Shown here piece by piece: positions 36,423 to 45,078 of a stretch of DNA of 64,000 bases. Position 1 is the first letter of the stretch. Each line of letters begins with the position of its first letter. This DNA is from Candidatus Gastranaerophilales bacterium (lineage in GTDB: Bacteria; Cyanobacteriota; Vampirovibrionia; Gastranaerophilales; Gastranaerophilaceae): positions 62,001 through 126,000 of the forward strand of contig CALUPU010000004.1 of NCBI GenBank assembly GCA_944322725.1, written 5' to 3'. The notes below the pieces were generated by a model, which was not told the origin of the DNA, made no database searches, and worked only from the letters and a program-made list of their open reading frames with translations. A program made the position numbers and the translations under genes.

Positions 36423-37454
36423 ATGAAAATAAGTCCGAATACAAATAATCTTAACAATAATACACCTGTGAATTTTAAAGGGATATATAATAATAAGATT
36501 CTTTTAAAGGGTTTGAAATTTGCCGCAAACAACGGTACACTTTTTTCTGCAACAACAACGCTTGCTCTTTCTGTTACAGCCAGGCCGCTTGCTATTATGG
36601 CAACACCAAAAACAGATAAAGAAAATAAAAAGCTTGCTGCAGCAAAATCCTTTGCTTCGGGTATTGTAAATTACTTAATAGTTCTGGGGGCATCTTTGCC
36701 AATTGTAAATGCAGTTAAAAAGATAGATAAAAATCCGTCACAGTTTTTAAATCCCAAAACAATAAAAAATCTAAAGGGTTCAGCCAAAAATCTTGCTTCA
36801 TCAAAAAAATATTCTTTTGCTTCACAATTGTTTAAGCTTGGGCTGGGACTTTTGATTGCCATACCAAAGTCCTATCTTACCTGCGCATTGATACCGCCTG
36901 TTATGTCGGTAATATTTCCTAAGAAAAAAAATAAAATACAAAATCATTCCGATTCTAAACAGCAGGGCAAAATTATTTCTTTTAAAGGGCTATATGACAG
37001 GGCTGCTACAGGTATTGCAAAACGTATCGGAAAAATTATGGATACAAAAATACTTCAAAAAGCAGCAAGCAAACTCTATGACACAAATTTTGCCCAGCAT
37101 ATTATATCACTTACGGATGTTGTTTTGACAATGTCATTTGTTGAAAGAACAGTAAAAAGTAAAAAGATTGAAGAAACAAGAAAGAAACCATTGATATATA
37201 ATTCTATAATATCAACAGCACTGTGTTTGTCTGGCGGTTATGCCGTGAATGATTTAACAAACATTCCTACTGAAAAATTTATAAAAAAGTTTAAACAGGT
37301 AAACAAAGATCTGCCTGAACTTGAAAAATATCTGGAAGGGATAAAGGTGGCAAAGCCGGTGCTGATTCTTGCAGGAATTTATTATATATTTATACCTTTG
37401 ATTTCAACTTTTCTTGCAGACAGAACAGACAATAAAAGCTATAATAAACTATAA
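36423..37454 (+). CDS. Orphan membrane protein with FK motif
   Basis: The 343-residue protein starts MKISPNTNNLNNN and has VNFKG at 16-20, with a second ISFKG at 185-189 after a polar linker. Several hydrophobic segments are seen, about 40-60, 80-98, 138-160, 260-275 and 313-333. Basic patches lie between them. Two halves, each starting with an FKG(I/L)Y segment, suggest an internal duplication. The family is not known to me. There is no clear ribosome site. It faces away from pnuC and is followed after 30 bases by a glycosyltransferase. Confidence 0.72.
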   Translation: MKISPNTNNLNNNTPVNFKGIYNNKILLKGLKFAANNGTLFSATTTLALSVTARPLAIMATPKTDKENKKLAAAKSFASGIVNYLIVLGASLPIVNAVKKIDKNPSQFLNPKTIKNLKGSAKNLASSKKYSFASQLFKLGLGLLIAIPKSYLTCALIPPVMSVIFPKKKNKIQNHSDSKQQGKIISFKGLYDRAATGIAKRIGKIMDTKILQKAASKLYDTNFAQHIISLTDVVLTMSFVERTVKSKKIEETRKKPLIYNSIISTALCLSGGYAVNDLTNIPTEKFIKKFKQVNKDLPELEKYLEGIKVAKPVLILAGIYYIFIPLISTFLADRTDNKSYNKL

Positions 37455-37484
37455 ATCCGAGAGTAAAAATTTTAAGGGGTTAAG

Positions 37485-38468
37485 ATGAGTATCTTGCAGA
37501 ATATTTTTTCTATTAAAAATAAGGATTGTGAAAAAATTATAACAATCTTGGGTATCAAAATAAGGTTTAAGAATAATATAGCTTCTCTTAAAAAAGAAAT
37601 TGCAGACTTAAAATTTGTTATTTATAACGGTATAAACAAGGACAAAATTAACTACCTTATTGAATGTTTTCAAGATACAGGGATAAGCACAGAAGAAAGA
37701 ACTCCTAAAATAATAGTTTCGTTGACTTCTTTTCCTCAGAGGATGTATGAGATTCATTACTGCTTATATTCTTTGCTTACACAATCTTTAAAACCGGATA
37801 AAGTCATACTATGGCTGGCAGAAGAAGAATTCCCCAAGATGGAACAAGAATTACCTCAAAAAGTCCTTGATTTAAAAAAGAATGGTCTTGATATCAGATG
37901 GTGCAGGAATATTAAATCTTATAAAAAGCTTATTCCTGCGTTGAAGGATTTTTCTGATGCTATCCTGGTCACAGCAGATGATGATGTATTCTATCCTTCT
38001 GACTGGCTTGAAAAATTATATAATTCGTATTTGAAAAATCCTTATGATATTCATTGCCACCGCGCGCACAGGATTACCTTTGATAAAAAAGGCAATATTC
38101 TTCCGTATCAAAAATGGGATTTTTGTGTAGATAATTCCGAGTCTTCATATAAAAACTTTTTTACGGGAGTGGGTGGTGTGTTATATCCTCCTTCAAGTTT
38201 TCATAAAGATGTTACAAAAGAAGAAATGTTTGAAGCTTTAGCTCCTGATGCCGATGATATATGGTTCTGGGCAATGCTTGTTCTTAATAATAAAAAGATT
38301 CGGATTGTTGATAATCCCATAAATGAAATTACATATATTAATCCTTTGAGAGAGATAAAACCTGATAGTGAAACTGCATTAGTTCATACTAACCTGACAG
38401 GCGGTAATGATATACAACTGAAAGCAGTGTTGTCTAAATATCCTGAAATACTTGAAAAATTAAGATGA
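37485..38468 (+). CDS. Glycosyltransferase, GT-A type
   Basis: The start contains CEKIITILGIKIRFKNN, a short segment common at the front of surface-polysaccharide glycosyltransferases. The catalytic region has IIVSLTSFPQRMYEIHYCLY, KPDKVILWLA and AILVTADDDVFYPSDWLE, in which DDD is the metal and sugar-nucleotide site. A later CHRAHRITFDKKGNI segment contacts substrate in related enzymes. At 327 residues it is of normal size. AGGGG precedes the ATG. It is the last native gene before the element inserted in tRNA-His. Confidence 0.82.
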   Translation: MSILQNIFSIKNKDCEKIITILGIKIRFKNNIASLKKEIADLKFVIYNGINKDKINYLIECFQDTGISTEERTPKIIVSLTSFPQRMYEIHYCLYSLLTQSLKPDKVILWLAEEEFPKMEQELPQKVLDLKKNGLDIRWCRNIKSYKKLIPALKDFSDAILVTADDDVFYPSDWLEKLYNSYLKNPYDIHCHRAHRITFDKKGNILPYQKWDFCVDNSESSYKNFFTGVGGVLYPPSSFHKDVTKEEMFEALAPDADDIWFWAMLVLNNKKIRIVDNPINEITYINPLREIKPDSETALVHTNLTGGNDIQLKAVLSKYPEILEKLR

Positions 38469-38495
38469 ATTTCGTGTTCGAATTTTATTAAAAAG

Positions 38496-38509
38496 GCCTC
38501 CGAAGAGGC
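38496..38509. terminator. Hairpin at the left border (likely original tRNA-His terminator)
   Basis: GCCTC-CGAA-GAGGC lies ten bases outside the left attachment core. The right end of the element has a matching hairpin with the same CGAA loop, so the insertion seems to have kept a terminator behind the tRNA. Confidence 0.6.
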
Positions 38510-38518
38510 AATTTGTTT

Positions 38519-38527
38519 AAATGGGGC
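38519..38527. repeat. Left attachment core
   Basis: AAATGGGGC matches the last bases of tRNA-His including CCA (complement). The bases after it (AAGCAATGGGTTAAACTTCG) are the element side and faintly resemble the tRNA T-arm region. Confidence 0.6.
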
Positions 38528-38633
38528 AAGCAATGGGTTAAACTTCGAACCTTATTGTGTGAAGTTAGCACATCACTCACTACATGATGAACATGTTATA
38601 AACACAATTAAAAGGCTACTTCAACTCGAATAA
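38520..38633 (+). other. Cut-off alternative C-terminus of the integrase
   Basis: From the core, in exactly the frame used by the integrase at the right core, the sequence stays open for 37 codons and ends at TAA 38631-38633. The first three codons (NGA) are the core itself; the following 34 end in INTIKRLLQLE. If the two cores were joined in a circle the integrase would read into this segment instead of into the tRNA. It has no start codon context of its own. Confidence 0.55.
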
Positions 38634-38697
38634 ATAACTATCACTTTTGATTAATTATCAAGCTATATCTAACTTTGAAGTTAATTCATTTTTACAA

Positions 38698-38815
38698 TTA
38701 ATTCTACATTAGAATAAATAGATTTATGGAATAAGTAGAATTATGAATTAATAGAATTATTTACAACAAATTAAAATAAATAGAACTAATTATATCTCAA
38801 AATAATTCTATTATT
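38698..38815. repeat. Iteron-like AT-rich repeats
   Basis: Short copies of a TAGAATTAT-like word recur in both orientations: TTAATTCTACATTAGAATAA, AGTAGAATTATGAATT, AATAGAATTATTT, AATAGAACTAATTA, AAATAATTCTATTA. They lie 200-320 bases before the 448-residue gene and could bind its product as a replication start. The copies are imperfect. Confidence 0.4.
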
Positions 38816-38821
38816 TCGTAA

Positions 38822-38847
38822 TTCTTTGATAACTAGTTATCAAAGAA
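38822..38847. repeat. 26-bp perfect palindrome
   Basis: The sequence is centred on CTAG at 38833-38836 with 13-base arms (TTCTTTGATAACT on the left). It lies between the iteron-like repeats and the first gene of the element. It may be an operator, an origin structure or a recombination site. A weaker hairpin, AGGTGGA/TCCACCT, follows at about 38925-38951. Confidence 0.65.
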
Positions 38848-39018
38848 AAAAAGGAAGAAGGAGTTATTCCACCAGACCTTGAGATTATATTTTAAGTTGA
38901 AATATATAACTCTTGGTTGTTGATGAGGTGGAGTAAATATATATTCCACCTTAATTTATTTAAACCAAAGCAGTAGAGTTTATATTTTAGTTTATACAAC
39001 ACCAGTGAGGAATATATT

Positions 39019-40365
39019 ATGACAACCAAAACATTTGAAGAAGAAGTATTATCAGTAACACGCAAGTTACAGGGACTTATTAATTCAGGTTTTGTTATTA
39101 AAGATAACATTGGAAAACCTATTACATCAGCACATCAAGCAGCGATAAAGCTAGTTAATTCTGCTTTAACTGTGTATACAATTACCATGCCAGATGACCA
39201 TAAATGCTGTTGCATAAAATGGTCAAATATGGCAATTAAACTGATTAAACCTTACATCAAAAACAAATTCTTTATAGAGCAATGGTCATCTAATTCACAT
39301 TATATGCTGGTCGATAGTTCAATAATTGAACAGTTACAGCAACTCCAACCTATTGATGATATAAAGGTGGTTGATACATTTGATTTAGAGTTCACAAAGT
39401 CAACTTTACCGACCTACACAAATAGAGCTTCGCTTTTTACTGTAAATACTGCACCAGTCTTGACTCCAAAAGAATTGAATAAAGTCTTATCTTTATCAGA
39501 GCGTATTTTAGTCAATCAAAATAACTATTTCCTATTATCAAATTCAATTACGCACACATACAATGCACCTATGACAATTATTCGCCTATTAGGTGAAAAT
39601 GTGGTTTCATTAAATGCTCTAAATCTCTTGGAGTTAATACTTACATATGCAACAAATAGCTCTGCTGTCTTTGGAAATAAGACTGATGAACTTAAACCAT
39701 TCATCATTAGATATGATTTCTTTAATAACAATGATTTTGAACTAAAACAATCTATTGATGATGTATTATCAGCCTTGTCTGAACTTCGAGCTATAACATT
39801 GATTAATAGCTATAAGTATAACTTTGAATTAGAAGCGTTTGAAATAGTATCAAATGTCATAAGTAAATCTATAAAGCAATACTCATATACACAACCTGTT
39901 GGATATTATAAATCTTTCAAATTACACCAGCAGGACTATTGTTATACCTTTATAAACTATTTGCAATATGTTTTAAATGTTAAATATACGACAACATCAA
40001 AAGTTGCTGATAATGTAGAAGATGAGAAAACAACGAAAGTGAAACAGTTGAAAATCTGTCTTAGTAGTCTTTTGTATAACCTAGAATTAGATGAGTATAT
40101 TCATGACCATAATCGCATAGCACAGGTACTGAGTAATTTATATCAAGCAGGTTTAAAAGCTTTTTTGTTGAAACAAATATCCTTTGAGTTTAATAGTAGA
40201 GCAGTAAAAGATATGATAGCACATAAAGATAAATTGCATGAATACTTCGTGCTAGATATAGACCAAAATTCCAAAAGACAATTTGAAAAATGCAAAGATA
40301 TAGTAACGCTAATAAATCTAGATATTAGTTCAGCAAAATGTAGAACTAATATAGTAAGACGGTAA
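39019..40365 (+). CDS. Element protein of 448 aa, possible replication initiator
   Basis: No domain is recognised with certainty. The protein is helical and soluble, with segments such as RKLQGLINSGFVIKD and SIDDVLSALSELRAITLINSY that look like winged-helix pieces. It is the first gene of the element and directly follows iteron-like repeats and a long palindrome, the usual place of a replication gene, hence the guess. GTGAGGA precedes the ATG. It lacks primase, helicase and relaxase motifs. A regulatory or structural role is equally open. Confidence 0.65.
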   Translation: MTTKTFEEEVLSVTRKLQGLINSGFVIKDNIGKPITSAHQAAIKLVNSALTVYTITMPDDHKCCCIKWSNMAIKLIKPYIKNKFFIEQWSSNSHYMLVDSSIIEQLQQLQPIDDIKVVDTFDLEFTKSTLPTYTNRASLFTVNTAPVLTPKELNKVLSLSERILVNQNNYFLLSNSITHTYNAPMTIIRLLGENVVSLNALNLLELILTYATNSSAVFGNKTDELKPFIIRYDFFNNNDFELKQSIDDVLSALSELRAITLINSYKYNFELEAFEIVSNVISKSIKQYSYTQPVGYYKSFKLHQQDYCYTFINYLQYVLNVKYTTTSKVADNVEDEKTTKVKQLKICLSSLLYNLELDEYIHDHNRIAQVLSNLYQAGLKAFLLKQISFEFNSRAVKDMIAHKDKLHEYFVLDIDQNSKRQFEKCKDIVTLINLDISSAKCRTNIVRR

Positions 40366-40404
40366 TACAAAAATAAAATGCCTATATTAGGCAAGGAGTT
40401 TTAA

Positions 40405-40593
40405 ATGGAAGCTTATAAGCAAGAAGAGTACGATTTTATTGAAGATGATGAATTTCAAAGGTTCCTTAAAAGTAGACTAAACGGTAAATTTGTTCCTTTG
40501 AATAAATTCATGGCTATACTTAATAGTTGCAAAAGAGAATATATACGCTATCTCAATAATAAACATCTGTACAGGAATACACCATTATATTAA
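40405..40593 (+). CDS. Small element protein (62 aa)
   Basis: The protein is acidic at the start (EEYDFIEDDEFQRFL) and basic after that, with no known motif. AAGGAG lies seven bases before the ATG. It is followed after 14 bases by another 62-residue frame, so the two are likely one transcript behind the 448-residue gene. Confidence 0.6.
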   Translation: MEAYKQEEYDFIEDDEFQRFLKSRLNGKFVPLNKFMAILNSCKREYIRYLNNKHLYRNTPLY

Positions 40594-40607
40594 AAAGGAT
40601 ATATTAA

Positions 40608-40796
40608 ATGGATAAGAAAGAATTAGCTAAAAAACTTAAAGCAAGAGCAAAAGCTCACAGTGAACAAATACTAAAAACTTCTGATACTCCAGAAGAATTA
40701 ACACCTCTAGAGCGAGCTAAGTTCATGAGACGAAAAATGGCTAATAAATATGATAATTATATAGCTAAAAAACTGCTTTCAGGTTTAGACAAATAG
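40608..40796 (+). CDS. Small basic element protein (62 aa)
   Basis: The protein is lysine-rich (MDKKELAKKLKARAKAHS) with a predicted helical pair and no cysteine or membrane segment. AAAAGGA precedes the ATG. A DNA-binding or nucleoid-like role is possible from charge alone. No homologue is recognised. Confidence 0.6.
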   Translation: MDKKELAKKLKARAKAHSEQILKTSDTPEELTPLERAKFMRRKMANKYDNYIAKKLLSGLDK

Positions 40797-41000
40797 TATA
40801 TATAAATATTTAAATATGTCTATCATGCCAGATAAATCAGCCACATTATTGGCTGGACTTGGCACGTGTATGTAGAATAGAGTCTTATATTGATTTGTAT
40901 CTTTGCTTTATTCATAACTGCACGTTTGATTTGTCTAGGATTTTGGAAATATTAACTTTGCTTGTTTTACATACACAAATAAATCATATATCTTAACATA

Positions 41001-41029
41001 TTGGCTTGCCTATGTTTTTGTGTTACTAT
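41001..41029 (+). promoter_or_regulatory. Promoter of the methyltransferase gene, leaderless type
   Basis: TTGGCT and TACTAT are 17 bases apart. The -10 ends six bases before the ATG at 41036, so transcription should start at or next to the start codon. This also excludes the longer frame beginning at 41006. Confidence 0.55.
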
Positions 41030-41035
41030 AAACAT

Positions 41036-41983
41036 ATGAAGAAGTATCAAGTTGGGGAACTATTTGCTGGTATAGGTGGAATTGGTCTCGGATTTCAAGG
41101 GGCTGGCTTTGAGCTGGCATGGGCTAATGAAATTGACGAAAAGGCTTGTATAACTTATGCAAATAACTTTAGTCATCTGCTTATAAATAAAGATATGACA
41201 GAGGTTGACCCTAATGAACTTCCTAAGATAGATGTGCTAACAGGAGGCTTTCCATGCCAAGCGTTTTCAATAGCAGGATATCGTAAAGGTTTTAAAGATG
41301 ATAGGGGTAATTTGTTCTTTGACATTCTTAGATATATTGACATATTACAGCCTAAAGTTGTATTCCTAGAAAATGTTAAAAACCTTACAGCACATGATAA
41401 TGGAAGAACATTCAATGTTATCCAAAAAGAATTAACTAAAGCTGGATATTATATTAAATCTAATGTGTTAAATACAGCACAATATTCTGATGTTCCACAG
41501 AACAGAGAACGAATTTATATTGTATGTTTCAAGAGTAAAGAGCAGGCTGACAAATTTAAATTTCCACAACCTGTGAATAAAGTACGTAGCATAAGAAGTT
41601 TACTTGATACAAATGTGTCTAATGAATATTCTTATAAAAATAGTAAGTATTACGAGCAATTAAAGTCTGAAATGACTAATCCTAATACAATATATCAGTG
41701 GAGACGTATTTACGTACGAGAAAACAAAAATAATTTATGTCCGACATTGACAGCTAATATGGGCACAGGTGGACATAATGTGCCATTAGTTATGGATAAA
41801 GATGACATACGAAAATTAACTCCTAGAGAATGTGCAAGATTTCAGGGTTTTCCTGATAACTATAAGTTGCCAGATAATTTGCCTAAATCTGCTTTATATA
41901 AGCAAATTGGTAATAGTGTGTCTGTCCCAGTAATAAAGGCTATTGCAAAGAATATCATGCAAGTTCTTGAGGAATGTGAATAA
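41036..41983 (+). CDS. DNA (cytosine-5-)-methyltransferase of the element
   Basis: The 315-residue enzyme has the full C5 set: ELFAGIGGIGLGFQGAGF (motif I, SAM), GGFPCQAFSIAG with the catalytic Cys (IV), FLENVKNL (VI), PQNRERIYIV (VIII) and QIGNSVSVPV (X). The target-recognition region is short, as in simple type II enzymes. There is no ribosome site, in line with a leaderless message. The stop overlaps the next start by one base (TAATG), which couples it to the restriction enzyme gene so that methylation comes first. Confidence 0.93.
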   Translation: MKKYQVGELFAGIGGIGLGFQGAGFELAWANEIDEKACITYANNFSHLLINKDMTEVDPNELPKIDVLTGGFPCQAFSIAGYRKGFKDDRGNLFFDILRYIDILQPKVVFLENVKNLTAHDNGRTFNVIQKELTKAGYYIKSNVLNTAQYSDVPQNRERIYIVCFKSKEQADKFKFPQPVNKVRSIRSLLDTNVSNEYSYKNSKYYEQLKSEMTNPNTIYQWRRIYVRENKNNLCPTLTANMGTGGHNVPLVMDKDDIRKLTPRECARFQGFPDNYKLPDNLPKSALYKQIGNSVSVPVIKAIAKNIMQVLEECE

Positions 41984-43128
41984 TGTTCTTCAATAATCAA
42001 AGCAAAACCGAACAGGATAAGTATGAATTACTATTGCGTATAGTAGCTGCATTATCTAAGTTATCTGCTGATAGTTCTACTATACCTTACCTTTATTATC
42101 GTATGGCTGAGAATATATTTTGCAGAGCCTTTGAAGCCAAGAACCTTTCACGTTCAGATATATCAATAGACGCTAGTAAGTCTTCTTGTGGTATTGGACT
42201 AAAAACATTTTTACATAAGAACAGTCGTTGTTTAGAGAAAGTGGCTGAATTTAACAAAGAAAGACACTTATATGTAAATTCACTCAATAATGCAGATGAA
42301 TTGATATTTAAAATAGCTAACTTTAGAAACAAACGCATTACCTCTACTTGTGGAATTTGTTCTGTTCCTACTGATAATTTAATTTATCATTGCGTTACTA
42401 GAGCTGATTCTGTGCTGTATTTACATGAAGAACCTATGCACCTTATTGATATTGATAATATAAAAATTTCATCAATTAAGGATAATACTATATCTTTTCA
42501 TGATAGTTTAGAAGAATACTGTTTTAATGTGTCCAAAAGCACATTATTTAAAAGGTTTAATATTAGTCCTATTCACACTATTCCAGTAAAGATATTCGAT
42601 GACCCATTTGATTTGCTAGAAAGATACTTATCAGATGAATTTCAAACCGATACTAGTAACCGTATTGTTGATACTATTTATTTACCTTTATATTCTTACG
42701 AAAGGAAAACACATAAGAAATATGTTCCTATGCAAAGTGGATTAAATCAATGGAATGCAGACGGTAGAAAAAGAGACCCAAATGAAGTTTATATAAGAAT
42801 ACCTGCTGAAATAAAACACCATAAACCTGATTTCTTCCCTCCGCGTAATGTTAGCTTTACTTTAAATTTGCCGAATGGCAGTTTTAAAATGGCTAAAGTT
42901 TGTCAAGAAAATGATAAAGCATTAATGAGTAATCCTAACGAAGATTTAGGAAAATGGATTTTGAGAGATGTTCTAAATCTAGCAGAAAATGAACTTGTTA
43001 CTTATGAAAAGTTAGAGCAAATTGGAGTTGATACGGTTCAATTAAACAAGTTTGAAGATGGTACGTACGAGATAAACTTTAGAGAACTAGGCTCTTATGA
43101 ACTGTATAAGCAACAAGAATGTATTTAG
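41983..43128 (+). CDS. Type II restriction endonuclease with C-terminal B3-like DNA-binding domain
   Basis: The last 150 residues match the B3-like recognition domain of the NgoFVII/BfiI group: MQSGLNQWNADGRKRDPNEV, DFFPPRNVSFTLNLPNG, and DKALMSNPNEDLGKWILRDV. The N-terminal part has SCGIGLKTFLHKNSR, KVAEFNKER and NLIYHCVTRAD, which I recall from the same restriction family, whose members cut with a phospholipase D-like site. A clear HxK motif is not seen, so the catalytic type is open. It follows the C5 methyltransferase with a one-base overlap and would cut unmodified DNA at the shared site. Confidence 0.82.
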   Translation: MFFNNQSKTEQDKYELLLRIVAALSKLSADSSTIPYLYYRMAENIFCRAFEAKNLSRSDISIDASKSSCGIGLKTFLHKNSRCLEKVAEFNKERHLYVNSLNNADELIFKIANFRNKRITSTCGICSVPTDNLIYHCVTRADSVLYLHEEPMHLIDIDNIKISSIKDNTISFHDSLEEYCFNVSKSTLFKRFNISPIHTIPVKIFDDPFDLLERYLSDEFQTDTSNRIVDTIYLPLYSYERKTHKKYVPMQSGLNQWNADGRKRDPNEVYIRIPAEIKHHKPDFFPPRNVSFTLNLPNGSFKMAKVCQENDKALMSNPNEDLGKWILRDVLNLAENELVTYEKLEQIGVDTVQLNKFEDGTYEINFRELGSYELYKQQECI

Positions 43129-43730
43129 CTAGATAACATTTTTAATCTTTTCAAGAAGTTATACAAATTACCTGTAGTAGTTTTGTATTGTTTGGCAATT
43201 ATAGTCTTTGGTACACCTAAAGCAACTAGACGTAGTATATCGTCTGAATATTTATCAAGACGTGATTTTCCTTTACCAGTAGGACGACCTAACTTAACTC
43301 CAGAAGCCTGTCTAGCATGCAATGCTTCTTTAGTACGTAATGAGATTAATTCTCTTTCTATTTGTGCTACGAGTGCGAATATAGTTTTTGTTACAGTTGA
43401 AGCAATAGAGTTATCCATATTACAGAAGTTTTCTTTTAGCGAATATAGTGTAATACCTTTATCCTGCGTTAATTGAATAACTTCTAATATTTGAATTGTA
43501 GAACGAGCTATTCTGGACAATTCCGGGACAATTAAAATATCACCAGATGTCATATTATCTAGCAACACACCGAGCTTCCGTTTCTTATAATCCTTAATGC
43601 CAGATATTTTTTCTTCTATGAACTCAACATTACCCAGCTTATGTGCGTTAGCAAACTGCAATATGTCCAGTCTATTTTTTTCAGTGTTTTGGTCAATAGT
43701 TGATACCCTGATAAAACCTTTTGTTGCCAT
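43125..43730 (-). CDS. Small serine recombinase (resolvase/invertase)
   Basis: The 201-residue protein has the catalytic domain with Ser10 (FIRVSTIDQNTEKN), LIVPELSRIARS holding conserved Arg residues, and FALVAQIERELISLRTKEAL. A C-terminal helix-turn-helix follows (LGVPKTIIAKQYKTTTGNLYNFL). GVKLGRPTGKGKS is the usual hinge. It would resolve dimers or invert DNA. It converges on the restriction gene with a four-base overlap of the ends. AAGGAAT precedes the ATG. It is not the integrase, which is the larger protein at 45079. Confidence 0.92.
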   Translation of the reverse strand: MATKGFIRVSTIDQNTEKNRLDILQFANAHKLGNVEFIEEKISGIKDYKKRKLGVLLDNMTSGDILIVPELSRIARSTIQILEVIQLTQDKGITLYSLKENFCNMDNSIASTVTKTIFALVAQIERELISLRTKEALHARQASGVKLGRPTGKGKSRLDKYSDDILRLVALGVPKTIIAKQYKTTTGNLYNFLKRLKMLSS

Positions 43731-43842
43731 GATATTCCTTCTTTTAATGTAAATGTCAATTCTGATGTTTTGTTGTATGAATGCAAATAATAATATATAA
43801 CCGTTATCATTGTGCAGATTTGTGCAATATTGACGTTCGTTT

Positions 43843-44046
43843 TTAGTGTACGTTTACTAGTTCTTCCACCTCAACATAAATGTTATATAAGTTCTGTTCA
43901 ATAGTATCTGCTAATGCTTTAAGTCCTGTTTGCAACTTTTTTTCTAGACTCAAATCCGCTAAATTGTTCTTCATAATTAATGCTAAACCGTATGTGTTCT
44001 TAATGTATTGTAGTAAGTCCATTGTTTCCATATCATTACACCTCAT
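43843..44046 (-). CDS. Small element protein (67 aa)
   Basis: The acidic helical protein (METMDLLQYIKNTYGLALIM, ending YVEVEELVNVH) has no recognised motif. GAGGTG precedes the start region. It follows the 95-residue gene after 18 bases and is probably cotranscribed from the strong promoter at 44388-44416. An ATG four codons in is an alternative start. Confidence 0.55.
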   Translation of the reverse strand: MRCNDMETMDLLQYIKNTYGLALIMKNNLADLSLEKKLQTGLKALADTIEQNLYNIYVEVEELVNVH

Positions 44047-44064
44047 AAATAGCGTAGGCAGACC

Positions 44065-44352
44065 CTACGCTATAGTAAATTTTCTGTAGTTACTTTGTTT
44101 AATGAATGCATTGTACAATTCTAAATACTTCTTCTTAAAGGCACTTGTATTAAAGCTGTTTCTAACAATATTTGTGAAGCGTACTGTAAATGCACCAATC
44201 ATCATTTCTTCTACACCAGCAGCGTCAAGCACTGACTTAATAAGAGCTTCCTTTTCCTGTTTCATTTCATTAAGCTCATTGATTTTAGCTTCCAATGCTC
44301 TGATATCTTTGATTTCATTTTCAAGATTTGCAGTGATTACTAATGTTTTCAT
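44065..44352 (-). CDS. Small coiled-coil phage-type protein (95 aa)
   Basis: The first half is a coiled coil (DIRALEAKINELNEMKQEKE). The second half, AFTVRFTNIVRNSFNTSAFK...YNAFIKQSNYRKFTI, follows a pattern I know from small phage and conjugative-element proteins found with recombination genes; their role is unclear. AGGAGAT precedes the ATG and a consensus promoter lies just upstream. Confidence 0.6.
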   Translation of the reverse strand: MKTLVITANLENEIKDIRALEAKINELNEMKQEKEALIKSVLDAAGVEEMMIGAFTVRFTNIVRNSFNTSAFKKKYLELYNAFIKQSNYRKFTIA

Positions 44353-44387
44353 ATTGTTATCTCCTATTAGTTAACTGTTACATAAAC

Positions 44388-44416
44388 ATTATAAACGATA
44401 TAATGTACATTGTCAA
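44388..44416 (-). promoter_or_regulatory. Consensus promoter for the two small minus-strand genes
   Basis: TTGACA-N17-TATAAT is a perfect sigma-70 match, about 36 bases before the ATG at 44352. Confidence 0.75.
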
Positions 44417-44457
44417 GCATTTGGTTTATTATTTTGTAATATTTCTTTACTAATCAG

Positions 44458-44486
44458 TTGACTAAGTTTACGATTTCGTGTATACT
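44458..44486 (+). promoter_or_regulatory. Promoter of the helix-turn-helix gene
   Basis: TTGACT-N17-TATACT is one base off the consensus in each box, 36 bases before the ATG. It is divergent from the promoter at 44388-44416; the 41-bp gap between them is a natural place for an operator. Confidence 0.7.
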
Positions 44487-44521
44487 GTTAATATGGTCAT
44501 AAGGACAAGAAGGAAATAAAT

Positions 44522-44791
44522 ATGACTGAACAATTAAATACGGATACTTTCAGGCGTGAACAGGACAGCATTGATGAACTTCGCAGAGAAGTAAAAGGAA
44601 TGATTGTAGCGAAAGGCTATACTATGGACAAGCTTGCAGAAGAATTAAATGCTCGTTATGGAACAAAAGAAAGTAAGGCAAATCTATCTAACAAGTTAAA
44701 GCGTGGCTCGTTAAGATACATAGACATGCAACGTATTTGTGATGTACTTGGTTATTATATAGACATCAAACAACACAGAGTTGATAGATAG
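44522..44791 (+). CDS. Helix-turn-helix regulator (DUF6471-like)
   Basis: The 89-residue protein has VKGMIVAKGYTMDKLAEEL followed by KESKANLSNKLKRGSLRYIDMQRICDVLGY. This is a lambda-repressor-like helix-turn-helix of the short kind I associate with DUF6471. It probably controls the two divergent promoters next to it and so the state of the element. AAGGAAA precedes the ATG. Confidence 0.75.
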   Translation: MTEQLNTDTFRREQDSIDELRREVKGMIVAKGYTMDKLAEELNARYGTKESKANLSNKLKRGSLRYIDMQRICDVLGYYIDIKQHRVDR

Positions 44792-44910
44792 AAGCCTCGC
44801 ATAATAGCAGTAGTTAAATTAGTTAAATATGTCATAGAACTTTTGTAGTTTGTGGCAAACTTTTTGCTGTGCAGAATAATCATAGTTAGCAATAATTAAG
44901 GAGACCTTAA

Positions 44911-45060
44911 ATGGTGAGTAAATGCAAAGATTTAGAGATAAAGATTAAGGTATGTTATGTAGCATACAAGCCTAGTATTACAGAAGCTGATGTTGATGAT
45001 TTGGTTAGCTTTATTGTAATAGTCGCACAAGAAGGATTTAAAACAATTAAAGTGGCATAG
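44911..45060 (+). CDS. Small element protein (49 aa)
   Basis: A perfect AAGGAG lies eight bases before the ATG. The frame encodes a 49-residue protein (CKDLEIKIKVCYVAYKPSIT, then a helix VDDLVSFIVIVAQEG) with no known motif. It ends 18 bases before the integrase start, so it is likely the upstream partner in its transcript and perhaps an excision factor. That role is a guess from position. Confidence 0.5.
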   Translation: MVSKCKDLEIKIKVCYVAYKPSITEADVDDLVSFIVIVAQEGFKTIKVA

Positions 45061-45078
45061 CCAGAAAGGTATATTATT

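Noticed and set aside
41006-41035. Earlier start of the element methyltransferase
   Set aside because: The extra ten codons cover the -10 box and do not match the family start; the TTG has no ribosome site.
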